A stretch of 64,000 nt of DNA, from NCBI GenBank assembly GCA_963843805.1, contig CAWJLY010000009.1, positions 310,001 to 374,000 of the forward strand, given 5' to 3'. Below the pieces are notes generated by a model. The model ran no database searches and was not told the origin of the DNA. It saw only the letters and a list, made by a program, of their open reading frames with translations. Below, in pieces: positions 1 through 8,008 of this stretch. How positions within the stretch are numbered: the first letter of the stretch is position 1; each line of letters starts with the position of its first letter. A program made the position numbers and the translations under genes. The stretch comes from Ideonella_A sp963843805 (GTDB lineage Bacteria; Pseudomonadota; Gammaproteobacteria; Burkholderiales; Burkholderiaceae_C).

Positions 1-333
1 GTCGACCCGTCGCTGATCCAGTATGCGGTGAAGGTTGTCAGCGCAACCCGGCGGCCCGACAAATACGAACTGGCTGATCTGCAATCCTTCATCACCTACG
101 GCGCGAGCCCGCGGGCCACCATCGGCCTGATCGAGGGCGCCCGTGCGCTGGCCTTCATGCGCGGGCGCAGTTATGCGCTGCCCGAGGACATGACGGTGCT
201 GATTCCCGATGTGCTGCGGCACCGGCTGGTGCTGAGCTACGAGGCGCTGGCCGAGGGGCATGACGCCGATGCGCTGATCCAGCGCATCATCAAGAAGATC
301 CCGGTGCCCGAGAAGCCGCTGGCGCATGCTTGA
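1..333 (+). CDS. MoxR-family AAA+ ATPase, C-terminal part
   Basis: The frame is open from the first base and stops at 331-333, so only the last 110 residues are present. They match the C-terminal lid of MoxR ATPases: the segment with SATRRPD, then YGASPRA, then ARALAFMRGRSYALPEDM, the usual sensor-2/lid region. The Walker A and B motifs lie outside the window. MoxR proteins are chaperone-like ATPases that work with DUF58 and VWA-domain partners, and both follow here on the same strand. The family call is firm; the substrate is unknown. Confidence 0.88.
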   Translation, partial: VDPSLIQYAVKVVSATRRPDKYELADLQSFITYGASPRATIGLIEGARALAFMRGRSYALPEDMTVLIPDVLRHRLVLSYEALAEGHDADALIQRIIKKIPVPEKPLAHA

Positions 334-357
334 GGGCGTCGAGATGATCACCGGCTG

Positions 358-470
358 CTGGCCCCCATCCCCGCTTCCGCCCAGCGGGGGGAGGGGCCAG
401 CCATGCAAGCGCCACGTTCGTGCACCTCGCTCAGTCACATCCCTTTCTCCGCTGGGCGAAGGTTGGGATG
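358..470. repeat. Pair of REP-like palindromic elements in opposite orientation
   Basis: Two imperfect palindromes fill the gap between the MoxR and DUF58 genes. The first has arms CTGGCCCC (358-365) and GGGGCCAG (393-400). The second has arms CATCCC (438-443) and GGGATG (465-470). Both contain the core CGCCCAGCGG or its close complement, facing opposite ways, as in REP/BIME-type intergenic elements. I see no transposase nearby. They could act as mRNA hairpins, but that is inference. Confidence 0.5.
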
Positions 471-529
471 GGGGCGGGCTCTACCGATGACAACCGCCGC
501 CACCCCGCAAAGTCGAAACCTCCGACACC

Positions 530-1516
530 TTGCTGCGCCGCCTCGAATGGACGGTGCTGCGCCGCCTCGACGGCCAGTTGCAAGGCAACCACCGCACACT
601 TTGGCGCGGCGGCGGTCTCGATCTGGCCGACCTGCGCGAATACCAGCATCACGACGACGTCCGCCACATCGACTGGAACGTCACCGCCCGCTTGCAGATT
701 CCCCATGTGCGCCAGTTCACCGAAGACCGCGAACTGAGTGCCTGGTTCCTGGTCGATCTGAGCGGCAGCGTCGATTTCGGCTCCGACCTGCAAACCAAGA
801 AGCGGGTGGCGCGTGAGTTCGTCGGCGTGCTGGCGCGCATGCTCACACGGCACGGCAACCGGGTCGGTGCGCTGCTTTACGGCGACAAGGTCGATGCGGT
901 GTTGCCCGCGCGTGGCGGTCGGCAACAGGTGTTGCAGCTGCTTCAGTTGATCGACAAACGCGGCGCTGAAACGTCGGCAGCCAAGCAGCAGGCGACCCAG
1001 CTGTCGCAGCTGCTGCAAGCGGCGCAGAAGATCATCAAACGGCGCAGCAGCCTGTTTGTGATCTCCGATTTCATCAGCGCCCCAGGCTGGCACGAACTGC
1101 TGGGCCGGCTCGCGCTGCGCCACGAAGTGACGGCCGTGCGGCTGTTCGATCCGCTTGAAATGGAACTGCCCGATATCGGCTTGTTGACGATGCGCGATGC
1201 CGAAACCGGCGACGAACTGGTGGTCGATACCTCCGACCGCGGTTTTCGCAAACGCTACGCCGCTGCGGCCTCGCGCCGCGAAACCGAACTGCGCAGCGCG
1301 CTCGGCCGTGCCGGTGTCGATACGCTCGAGTTGGCCACCAACGACGATCTGCTCGACGCCATCCTGCGCTTTGCCGATCTGCGCAAGCAGCGCAGCCGGC
1401 TGGCTGCAGGTGGCGGCGCGCCGACCCATCTGCAATCGCTGGCCGATTCACGGCGCATGGCGGCGGGGAATACCGCACCAGCCGTCAAGTCGCCATCTGC
1501 CGCTTCTGCGCGCTGA
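530..1516 (+). CDS. DUF58 domain-containing protein
   Basis: 328 residues from a TTG at 530. The conserved DUF58 block lies near residues 27-50 (RGGGLDLADLREYQHHDDVR then HIDWNVTARL), followed by a VWA-like strand FLVDLSGSVDFGS with a MIDAS-type DxSxS. DUF58 proteins are encoded with MoxR ATPases and VWA proteins, as here, and probably serve as adaptors or substrates of that chaperone system. The start is doubtful. An ATG at 487 opens a good N-terminus in another frame, and one extra base around 503-512 would join it to this gene, so the true start may be 487 with a +1 frameshift. Confidence 0.85.
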   Translation: MLRRLEWTVLRRLDGQLQGNHRTLWRGGGLDLADLREYQHHDDVRHIDWNVTARLQIPHVRQFTEDRELSAWFLVDLSGSVDFGSDLQTKKRVAREFVGVLARMLTRHGNRVGALLYGDKVDAVLPARGGRQQVLQLLQLIDKRGAETSAAKQQATQLSQLLQAAQKIIKRRSSLFVISDFISAPGWHELLGRLALRHEVTAVRLFDPLEMELPDIGLLTMRDAETGDELVVDTSDRGFRKRYAAAASRRETELRSALGRAGVDTLELATNDDLLDAILRFADLRKQRSRLAAGGGAPTHLQSLADSRRMAAGNTAPAVKSPSAASAR

Positions 1517-1545
1517 GCGTCAACCCCGCTCGCGCCCCCGCTGCC

Positions 1546-2601
1546 ATGACACCCATCTTTTCGTCGCTGCCGATCAACTTCATCTGGCCGGTGATGTTGT
1601 GGGGCCTGCTCGCTTTACCGGTCATGATCCTGGTCTATCTGTGGCTGCTGCGCCGCCGCAAGCAAAGCACGCTGCGTTTTGCCAACCTCGGCCTGGTGCG
1701 CGAGGCCCTGGGCCGACGTGGCGCCTGGCGACGCCATCTGCCACCGATGCTGCTGCTGCTGGCGATGGCGGTGCTGTTGCTGGCGTCGGCAAGGCCGACC
1801 GCGGTGATCAGCCTGCCGCTGCAACAGGAAACCATCGTGCTGGCGATGGACGTGTCGGGCAGCATGCGCGCCACCGATGTGCTGCCGAACCGGTTGATCG
1901 CATCACAAGAGGCGGCCAAGGCATTCATCACCACCCTGCCGCGCAGCGTGCGCTTGTCGGTGGTGTCGTTTGCCGGTACTGCCGCCGTTGTCCAGGCGCC
2001 GACCTTCAGCCGCGAGGATGTGGTCGCCGCCATCGACCGTTTCCAGTTGCAACGCGGCACCGCGATCGGCAGCGGCATCGTGTTGTCGCTGGCCACGCTG
2101 TTTCCCGAGGCCGGCATCGACCTCAGCCAGATCACCGGCCAGCGTGCGATGCCGCCCGGTCCGAACGAAAAACCCAAGGAGGATTTCATCCCGGTGCAGC
2201 CCGGCTCCTACAGTTCGGCGGCAATCATCCTGCTGACCGACGGCCAGCGCACCACCGGCCCCGACCCGATCGATGCCGCCAAGATGGCCGCTGATCGCGG
2301 CATCAAGGTATACACCGTGGGCATCGGTACCAAGGAAGGCGAAACGATCGGCTTCGAAGGTTGGAGCATGCGCGTGCGTCTGGACGAAGACACGCTGAAG
2401 GAAATCGCCCAGACCACCCGCGCCGACTACTACTACGCCGGTACCGCCGAAGATCTGAAAAAGGTCTACGAAGGGCTCGGCACGCGGCTCGCGGTCGAAA
2501 AGAAGGAGACCGAGATCACCGCTCTGCTGGCCGTGCTCGGTGCCCTCATGGTGGCATTTGCCGGCGGCCTGTCGGTGTGGTGGTTCGGCCGCGTCGCCTG
2601 A
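1546..2601 (+). CDS. VWA domain-containing membrane protein (BatA-like)
   Basis: 351 residues. Two hydrophobic segments near residues 15-35 and 67-82 are followed by a von Willebrand A domain with an intact MIDAS motif DVSGS (from Asp102), and a last transmembrane helix lies near residues 330-348. This is the BatA/aerotolerance architecture: an N-terminal membrane anchor, a VWA domain facing the periplasm and a C-terminal anchor. It lies 29 bp after the DUF58 gene, and MoxR-DUF58-VWA is a standard operon linked to envelope stress or complex assembly. The exact role in this organism cannot be told from sequence. Confidence 0.87.
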   Translation: MTPIFSSLPINFIWPVMLWGLLALPVMILVYLWLLRRRKQSTLRFANLGLVREALGRRGAWRRHLPPMLLLLAMAVLLLASARPTAVISLPLQQETIVLAMDVSGSMRATDVLPNRLIASQEAAKAFITTLPRSVRLSVVSFAGTAAVVQAPTFSREDVVAAIDRFQLQRGTAIGSGIVLSLATLFPEAGIDLSQITGQRAMPPGPNEKPKEDFIPVQPGSYSSAAIILLTDGQRTTGPDPIDAAKMAADRGIKVYTVGIGTKEGETIGFEGWSMRVRLDEDTLKEIAQTTRADYYYAGTAEDLKKVYEGLGTRLAVEKKETEITALLAVLGALMVAFAGGLSVWWFGRVA

Positions 2602-2655
2602 GTCAATGACGCGAGCTTCCCGACCTGATTCACGCCACGGCGAAAGGCCGGCACC

Positions 2656-2988
2656 ATGATGACGCGCTTCGCCCTGTTCGAAGGCCATGTCAAACCCGAT
2701 GAAAGCGAAGCATTTCGTGCAGCGATCCTGGCGGAGGTGCTGCCGCATTGGAAAGCCTTCCCTGGAGTCCTGGCAGTCAGGGTCTGCTTTGCCAATGAGC
2801 GCGATGAGGGCGCGCCAGAAATTCCCTTGATATTGGCGATCAGTTATCCGGACCGAGCAGCGGTCGATGTGGCACTGGCCAGCCCGCAACGGGCTTTGGC
2901 AAAGGCAGCAACCGAGGCCATTCTCGACCGCTTCTTCCGCGGGCGGGTTCATCACCACATCACCGAAGCCCACGAGCACATCGGCTGA
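2656..2988 (+). CDS. Small dimeric alpha/beta-barrel-like protein, hypothetical
   Basis: 110 residues starting with two Met codons (2656 and 2659). The pattern of short strands (TRFALFEGHV, VLAVRVCFA, PLILAISYP), a central helix and a histidine-rich tail (RVHHHITEAHEH) resembles dimeric ferredoxin-like proteins of the EthD/ABM type. I do not recognise a specific family. It sits alone between the VWA gene and a secreted cupin on the same strand, with gaps of 54 and 194 bp, so operon membership is unclear. It has no signal peptide, so it is probably cytoplasmic. Confidence 0.6.
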   Translation: MMTRFALFEGHVKPDESEAFRAAILAEVLPHWKAFPGVLAVRVCFANERDEGAPEIPLILAISYPDRAAVDVALASPQRALAKAATEAILDRFFRGRVHHHITEAHEHIG

Positions 2989-3182
2989 AGCCGATATCGA
3001 AGAGACCGGCGTGGGGAACTGCCGAAAGCCTGCAACTCGAGTCGGGCTGTGGTGACCAGAAGCCGAAGCTTCGAGAGGCCGAGCAACGTCGCCACAAAGC
3101 CAGGGTTTGTCCTGGATTGGCGCGCCGTCATCTCGGCATACTGGCGGGGGCAAATCGCCCGGCACACGTCAGGTAACCCTCA

Positions 3183-3644
3183 ATGAACTCCAGAACGCTC
3201 GTCGTTGCAGCTGCAGCCTTTGTCGCGGGAATCACCGCGGCGCCTTTCCTGCATCACGCCATAGGCGACGCTTATGCGCAGTCTGCGCCGCTGATGCCAG
3301 CCATGATCGATCTTGCATCGATGAACCACGGGGATATTCCGGCCACCGCCAACCCTGAAATGAATGCGCGGGGGTTCGTCGTAACCGATAATGCCACCGT
3401 GGGCATCCAATCGGGCAACGTCGCCAAACACATGCATCCGAAAACCGACGAGATTCAATACATCATCGAAGGCAGCGGCGCGATGTGGCTGGGCGGCGAG
3501 CGCAAGGATTTCAAACCTGGCACATTGATCATCATTCCCAAAGGCACGGCGCATGGCGGAACCCTTGTCACCAACGGGCCGGTCAAGGCCCTTGCGATCA
3601 AGATTCCCCCACAAGCGAAGGACGATGTCACATTCCTGAACTGA
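3183..3644 (+). CDS. Secreted cupin-domain protein
   Basis: 153 residues. An N-terminal signal sequence (hydrophobic residues 5-20, likely cut after AYAQS near residue 34) precedes a cupin fold. Motif 1 contains HMHPKTDEIQYIIEGSG, and motif 2 has PGTLIIIPKGTAHGG. The metal-ligand histidines of motif 1 and the one of motif 2 are present, so it can probably bind a metal. It would act in the periplasm. The substrate is unknown; such small secreted cupins are often annotated only as cupin proteins. It precedes the MgtC gene by 78 bp. Confidence 0.8.
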   Translation: MNSRTLVVAAAAFVAGITAAPFLHHAIGDAYAQSAPLMPAMIDLASMNHGDIPATANPEMNARGFVVTDNATVGIQSGNVAKHMHPKTDEIQYIIEGSGAMWLGGERKDFKPGTLIIIPKGTAHGGTLVTNGPVKALAIKIPPQAKDDVTFLN

Positions 3645-3722
3645 TGCAATCGCCCAGTCAGATACGGTCACGACCGCCTGGGTTGCCGCCGCATCGTTGC
3701 GCGGCGCCGCTTTGCCCCACGT

Positions 3723-4415
3723 ATGGATTCTGAACTGCAGGCCATTTCCACCCATCTTCTGGCCGCGCTGGCGGCGGGCGGTGCAATTGGTCTGGAGCGA
3801 AGTATCCACGGGCGACCGGCGGGGTTTCGCACCCACACGCTGGTTTGCCTGGCCTCCAGCCTGTTGATGCTGGTGACGCTGTATCAAAGCAGCTGGTTAC
3901 CGGCGATCCAACTCGACGCGTTCCGCACCGACCCGACCCGAATCGCCCAAGGAATCATGACGGGCATCGGGTTTCTGGGTGCCGGGGTGATATTCAAGGA
4001 AGGCTTGTCGGTACGTGGTTTGACCACCGCCGCGTCGATCTGGATAACCGCTGCAATCGGTATTCTGATGGGTATCGGTTTCTACGTTCCGGCGATTCTG
4101 GCTACCGCCCTGACACTGATCACCTTGTCGCTCTTTCGCTGGGTGGAAGCCAGATTACCCTCGCATTCGTATGCCCACTTCGCCGTTCGCTTTGATCGTG
4201 CCAAAGTCATGGCGGAAGAGAAATTGATCGAATTTCTCCACCATCGCGGGTTCACAGTCGCCAACATGAGTCATCGACTCGCCGATGATGGTTCGACCTT
4301 CGAATACCGGATGATCATCCGGACCACCGCTGCCGGGACGCTCTCCGAGCTTTCGACAGCGCTTCGTCAACTTGCGGACGTTCGCGCCTTTCGGATTTCG
4401 CCGACCGGCGACTGA
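3723..4415 (+). CDS. MgtC/SapB family membrane protein
   Basis: 230 residues. The MgtC signature is clear: AAGGAIGLERSIHGRPAGFR in the first 40 residues, then the GIMTGIGFLGAGVIFKEG loop and RGLTTAASIWITAAIG. There are about five transmembrane helices in residues 1-145, followed by a soluble ACT-like C-terminal domain (residues 150-230). MgtC proteins are linked to Mg-limitation survival and modulation of the F1Fo ATPase in some pathogens, while environmental homologues are mostly uncharacterised. No Mg-responsive leader is recognisable upstream in the short gap. Confidence 0.9.
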   Translation: MDSELQAISTHLLAALAAGGAIGLERSIHGRPAGFRTHTLVCLASSLLMLVTLYQSSWLPAIQLDAFRTDPTRIAQGIMTGIGFLGAGVIFKEGLSVRGLTTAASIWITAAIGILMGIGFYVPAILATALTLITLSLFRWVEARLPSHSYAHFAVRFDRAKVMAEEKLIEFLHHRGFTVANMSHRLADDGSTFEYRMIIRTTAAGTLSELSTALRQLADVRAFRISPTGD

Positions 4416-4467
4416 CGGCCGATGATTGGCGTCACACAACGCGAGCAGGAAGCGAGGCGTTGCTGAC

Positions 4468-5023
4468 ATGTCCCTTGTCGGGCCGCCTTCCATGACCTTG
4501 CGGCCGGCAGTCGCCAACGATGCGATCTGCCTGTCGGTACTGGCAATGCAGGTGTTTCTCGACACCTACGCCACCAGCGGCATTCGGCCAGCCATCGCGC
4601 GCGAAGTTCTGGGCAAGCTACTCCGAGCAGGCCTTCCGCAGCGCCATCACCAGTCAACGAACGCGCTGGTGTGTGGCGCAGTGGGCCGATCATCTGATCG
4701 GATTTGCGCAACTGACGCTGAGTGAAGCGCACAACCTGGCGCCGGCGGGTGCCCAGTCCGAGCTGTTGCGGCTGTATGTGCAGGAACCCTTCACCGGAAG
4801 GCAGGTCGGCACCCGCCTGCTCGCCGAAGCGGAACGGCTGGCGCGCCAATCCGGCACCGAGGTGTTGTGGTTGACGGCCTGGGTTCACAACCTGCGTGCG
4901 TTGGGCTTTTATGCCAGCCAGGGTTATACCGATCATGGCTTGACCCACTTCACCTTCGAGGGCGAGTCGCACGAAAACAGGGTTTATGCAAAGGTCCTCA
5001 ACAGGCCTCTCGTGCCGGGCTGA
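4468..5023 (+). CDS. GNAT family N-acetyltransferase (frame-shifted)
   Basis: Read in two frames, this is one GNAT acetyltransferase of about 184 residues. The N-terminal part, from ATG 4468 or 4492 (MTLRPAVANDA...), runs to about 4605. One extra base, probably in the GGG at 4609-4611, shifts the rest, which contains the acetyl-CoA loop region (LRLYVQEPFTGRQVGTRLL) and the C-terminal NLRALGFYASQGY motif. The family normally transfers an acetyl group from acetyl-CoA to an amine; the substrate is unknown. The shift may be a sequencing error, like the many later in the window. A perfect palindrome follows the stop codon. Confidence 0.78.
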
Positions 5024-5026
5024 AAA

Positions 5027-5046
5027 CGTTTGGTTGGAACCAAACG
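5027..5046. promoter_or_regulatory. Perfect 20-bp palindrome between the GNAT and GntA-like genes
   Basis: The arms CGTTTGGTT (5027-5035) and AACCAAACG (5038-5046) match at all nine positions around a GG centre. It begins 4 bp after the GNAT stop and lies 178 bp before the GntA-like start. There is no T-run, so it is not a standard terminator. It could be an operator for the operon that starts at 5224, or a simple mRNA hairpin. The symmetry is seen; its function is not. Confidence 0.45.
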
Positions 5047-5223
5047 CCAAGTGAGGCGGATGAACGCCACGCTTTGCAGCCTGGCCAACCGGCCTGAAGG
5101 CCATTGACCTACAGCCGGCTGCGCAGCAGTCCCACGGACGAATCACGGCATGGCCTTCGGGGCCGGGAGCGAGGAATATTTAAGCTTGTGGCATCGCAGT
5201 CAACCGCTTGAACAAACCCTCCC

Positions 5224-5919
5224 ATGTGTCCTTTTGCGCAGCCCGCGACCCGATCGCCATCGACCCCACAACAGCAGATCGAAACATTGATCGGCCGGCC
5301 GGATTTTCCATGTGTCGGTGCGCGATCGGCGTTGAATCGGGATCGCATTCGCTATGGACATTACGCTGCGCTCGGCAGTCAACAGGCGGCTCGCGACTTG
5401 TGCGCGGCACTGGCCGATTTTTCGGCAAGTTTTCCCGATCCGGGCAACGAGCCGGTCAGCTTTGCTGCCACGTTCGACGGCGCGATCACGGGTGGCGAAG
5501 AAGGATTCGAACGCCTGTTGTGGAAGCAGCTTCGCCTGATGCATGAATACGATCGCGAGAGCTCCGCCTGGAATCCAGATGTCAGCTCCGACCCGGCAGA
5601 CAGCGAGTTTTCAATGAGCATTGCCGGCCGGGCTTTTTTTGTCGTCGGCATGTTTCCGCAGGCGTCGCGACTGGCGCGCCGCAGCCCGCTGCCCTGTCTT
5701 GTCTTCAACTTTCACGATCAGTTTGTCGCATTCAAGAACTCGGGCAAATACGCCGGCATGCAAAAGGTCATTCGTGCCCGAGACATGAGCCTTCAGGGAT
5801 CGATCAATCCGGTGCTGGCACGTTTTGGTGAAGCTTCCGAGGCGCGTCAATATTCCGGCCGTGCCGTGCCTGCGGACTGGGTATGCCCGTTCGGCAAGCC
5901 CAGTGCAAATGATGAATGA
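5224..5919 (+). CDS. YqcI/YcgG family haem-dependent N-hydroxylase (GntA-like)
   Basis: 231 residues. The C-terminal half carries the hallmarks of the YqcI/YcgG family: PLPCLVFNFHDQFVAF, the RARDMSLQGSINPVLARFGE stretch, SEARQYSGR and a terminal WVCPFGK. Characterised relatives are GntA (guanitoxin pathway) and arginine N-hydroxylases such as DcsA, which use haem to hydroxylate a guanidino nitrogen. The His in FNFHDQF is a plausible haem-related residue. The stop overlaps the start of the DUF1989 gene by 11 bp, implying co-translation. The substrate here is unknown: guanidine, arginine or another guanidino compound. The family call is strong; the chemistry is inferred from relatives. Confidence 0.82.
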   Translation: MCPFAQPATRSPSTPQQQIETLIGRPDFPCVGARSALNRDRIRYGHYAALGSQQAARDLCAALADFSASFPDPGNEPVSFAATFDGAITGGEEGFERLLWKQLRLMHEYDRESSAWNPDVSSDPADSEFSMSIAGRAFFVVGMFPQASRLARRSPLPCLVFNFHDQFVAFKNSGKYAGMQKVIRARDMSLQGSINPVLARFGEASEARQYSGRAVPADWVCPFGKPSANDE

Positions 5920-6526
5920 CGCCCACGCAGGGTGTCTGCGAATCGCGCCCCAATCTGGGCGGGCATTCGAGTTGCGCAAGGGCGATTTGTTGAGGGTGAT
6001 CGATCCGATCGGCGAGCAGGTTTCCGACCTGTTTGCATTCAACCGGGACGATTTTGGCTGCAGTCTCTCGTCCGGCCGCAGCATCGACTATGCGTCGAAG
6101 ATATATCTGTCGACTGGCGATATCTTGTATGCCAACGACAGTCGCCCGATGTTCACGATCGAGCGCGATAGCGTCGGCCGCCACGACTTCTTGCTGACAC
6201 CGTGCAGTCAGCGCATGTTCGAGATCCTCTACCAGCATCAAGGCCACCACCCGAGTTGCTTCGAGAACCTGCACACCGCGTTGGCCCCTTTCGGCATCCG
6301 TCCCGAGCAGCTGTCCACCACCTTCAACATCTTCATGAACGTGACGGTCGACCCGCAAGGCCGGGTTGCCGTGCTTGCCCCGACATCCAGGCCTGGAGAC
6401 TTCATCGAACTGCGGGCCGAGATGGATATGGTCTGCGCGTTGACCGCCTGTTCAGCCGAAAATTCGAACAATGGACGTTTCAAGCCGATCGATTTCGAGA
6501 TCGTTGCTGCTGACCTCAACAACTAG
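5909..6526 (+). CDS. DUF1989 / urea carboxylase-associated family protein
   Basis: 205 residues from the first of two tandem ATGs (5909, 5912). Family motifs are visible: GRAFELRKGDLLRVIDPIGE near the start, then SDLFAFN, TPCSQRMFEILY, HHPSCFENL and NIFMNVTVDPQGR. DUF1989 includes the two subunits of carboxyguanidine deiminase, used in guanidine breakdown, and proteins encoded beside urea carboxylase. No urea carboxylase or allophanate hydrolase gene lies in the window, so a role in urea breakdown is not supported. Overlap with the GntA-like gene suggests the two act on related guanidino compounds. Confidence 0.83.
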   Translation: MMNDAHAGCLRIAPQSGRAFELRKGDLLRVIDPIGEQVSDLFAFNRDDFGCSLSSGRSIDYASKIYLSTGDILYANDSRPMFTIERDSVGRHDFLLTPCSQRMFEILYQHQGHHPSCFENLHTALAPFGIRPEQLSTTFNIFMNVTVDPQGRVAVLAPTSRPGDFIELRAEMDMVCALTACSAENSNNGRFKPIDFEIVAADLNN

Positions 6527-6533
6527 GAATCCA

Positions 6534-6695
6534 ATGGACATCATCCGAATCATTTTTGCCGTGTTGCTGCCCCCGCTGGGCGTGTTCTTGCAGGTGGGGA
6601 TCGGCAAACATTTCTGGATCAATATCTTGCTGACGCTGTTGGGCTATCTGCCAGGCATCGTTCACGCCATCTACATCATTGTGAAAGTGAAGTGA
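6534..6695 (+). CDS. YqaE/Pmp3 family small membrane protein
   Basis: 53 residues with two transmembrane helices: LLPPLGVFLQVGIG, then ILLTLLGYLPGIVHAIYIIV. This is the whole Pmp3/YqaE fold and length. The PPLGVF and LGYLPGIVHAIYII motifs are diagnostic. Family members are stress-induced and affect membrane potential. The start is 8 bp after the DUF1989 stop, and its own stop overlaps the GTG of the next gene. Longer starts would overlap the DUF1989 gene without benefit. Confidence 0.88.
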   Translation: MDIIRIIFAVLLPPLGVFLQVGIGKHFWINILLTLLGYLPGIVHAIYIIVKVK

Positions 6696-7066
6696 GGCAG
6701 GACGACATTGGTCGACGTGTTCGTCGCAGCCGCCAGTTGGCCAATCTGCTGGATGCAGCCTGGGGCATTCCGTACACACGCTGGCGATTCGGTGTCGATT
6801 CACTGCTCGGCGTGGTGCCTGTAGCGGGTGACCTGCTTGGCGCGATGCTCGGCCTGGCAATCGTCTGGCAGGCGCGCCAAGCCGCTGCGCCGCAGACGCT
6901 GCAGATTCGCATGCTCGGCAACATCGGGCTCGATCTGGTACTGGGCATGGTGCCGATCGTCGGCGACATCGCTGATGTGGCATTCCGCAAGAACCAGCGC
7001 AATGCGATGCTGCTCGAAGCCTGGGCGGCGCAGCAACCAGTAACCCCTCGCGCAAGCCGACCGTGA
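6692..7066 (+). CDS. DUF4112 domain-containing membrane protein
   Basis: 124 residues from a GTG that overlaps the previous stop by 4 bp. The DUF4112 pattern is clear: LANLLDAAWGIPYTRWRFGV, then DSLLGVVPVAGDLLGAML, and a repeat of the same motif as LDLVLGMVPIVGDIADVAF. The two GxVPxxGD motifs flank two hydrophobic segments. The function of the family is unknown. GTG is the only nearby start in frame, and the overlap on both sides points to translational coupling with the YqaE and TspO genes. Confidence 0.85.
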   Translation: MRQDDIGRRVRRSRQLANLLDAAWGIPYTRWRFGVDSLLGVVPVAGDLLGAMLGLAIVWQARQAAAPQTLQIRMLGNIGLDLVLGMVPIVGDIADVAFRKNQRNAMLLEAWAAQQPVTPRASRP

Positions 7067-7572
7067 CGGCAACCCATCGAGGGCGCGGACGGAACACCTG
7101 GCTTGGCCTGGCGGCTTGGATGCTGCTGGTGTTCGTGGCCGCTTCATTGGGCGGGGCCGCATCGCTGCGTGCCGGTACGTTTTATGCGGAGCTCGTCCGA
7201 CCGGCGTGGGCACCCCCGGCCTGGCTGTTCGGGCCGGTCTGGTCAGCGTTGTACGTGGCGATGGGCTTAGCGGCGTGGCGGGTCTGGCGCCTGCGTGGCT
7301 TGGCTGAGGCCAAGCTGCCGTTGGCGCTGTTCGTTGCCCAGTTGGGCGTCAACGCCTTGTGGACCTGGTTGTTTTTTGCCTGGCGCGAGGGTGGATTGGC
7401 ATTCGCTGAGATACTGCTGCTGTGGGGCCTGCTGTTTGCAACCATCGTGCAGTTTTGGCGTATCGACAAGCCGGCTGCCGGGCTGCTCGTTCCTTATCTG
7501 CTGTGGGTCTCCTTCGCAACGGTGCTGAACTGGGCCGTCTGGCGCCTCAATCCACTGGCATTGGGGGGTTGA
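7063..7572 (+). CDS. tspO: TspO/MBR family tetrapyrrole-binding membrane protein
   Basis: 169 residues, GTG start overlapping the DUF4112 stop. Five transmembrane helices are visible. The TspO signatures are the WAPPAWLFGPVWSALYVAMG stretch and GVNALWTWLFF, with tryptophans that line the porphyrin site in known structures. TspO proteins bind haem and porphyrins and affect tetrapyrrole levels and stress signalling in the outer or inner membrane. It closes a run of coupled genes that begins with a putative haem enzyme. A link through haem is an attractive inference but not shown. Confidence 0.87.
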   Translation: MTATHRGRGRNTWLGLAAWMLLVFVAASLGGAASLRAGTFYAELVRPAWAPPAWLFGPVWSALYVAMGLAAWRVWRLRGLAEAKLPLALFVAQLGVNALWTWLFFAWREGGLAFAEILLLWGLLFATIVQFWRIDKPAAGLLVPYLLWVSFATVLNWAVWRLNPLALGG

Positions 7573-7597
7573 GCCCGATCAACTTATGGGATCAAGC

Positions 7598-7750
7598 ATG
7601 ATGACGATCGCCCGCACAATTGCGCAGGTCTGGCTGGGCTGCAACGATCCGGCCTGGATCGCCAGACGGCACGGCGCGGCCAACGGTCCGGTGGTGGGCA
7701 ATCTGAGCAAGGCTTGGAGCGGACTGGCTTCGGCCACCGTTGCTCCCTGA
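7598..7750 (+). CDS. Possible 50-residue protein, unrecognised
   Basis: A short frame of 50 codons from ATG 7598 or 7601 to TGA 7748, in the 228-bp gap between tspO and the next membrane protein gene. Its product starts MMTIARTIAQVWLG and has no transmembrane segment or motif I know. Codon use is GC-rich like the neighbours. It may equally be chance coding in a gap. No clear ribosome-binding site was seen. Confidence 0.25.
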   Translation: MMTIARTIAQVWLGCNDPAWIARRHGAANGPVVGNLSKAWSGLASATVAP

Positions 7751-7800
7751 GTGCCGGCACCGCCTGAGAGAACCCACGGCGCCGCCTCGATCAGGTCGAC

Positions 7801-8004
7801 ATGACGCCCGGCTCGCTGTTCCTGATGGTCCTGTTCGGATCGCTGGGATTCGGTTACCTGGTATACGGTCGACGGCAACGTTCGCTGTTGGCGGGTTGTT
7901 GCGGCCTGCTGCTGTTGATTGTTCCGTATGTCTTCGCGAACACCGTGCCATTGCTGGTTGCCGGTTGTGTTCTGGCAGCGCTGCCCTTTGTAGTCAGAAG
8001 GTGA
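7801..8004 (+). CDS. Small two-helix membrane protein, conserved hypothetical
   Basis: 67 residues with two hydrophobic helices (SLFLMVLFGSLGFGYLVYG and LLAGCCGLLLLIVPYVFANT) and a third short one, ending VVRR. Such 65-70 residue proteins with a GFGYLVYGRRQ motif are common in proteobacteria and usually annotated as hypothetical or small transport-associated proteins. It lies 4 bp before the TauE exporter gene, so the two are probably co-transcribed. Function unknown. Confidence 0.7.
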   Translation: MTPGSLFLMVLFGSLGFGYLVYGRRQRSLLAGCCGLLLLIVPYVFANTVPLLVAGCVLAALPFVVRR

Positions 8005-8008
8005 ATGC

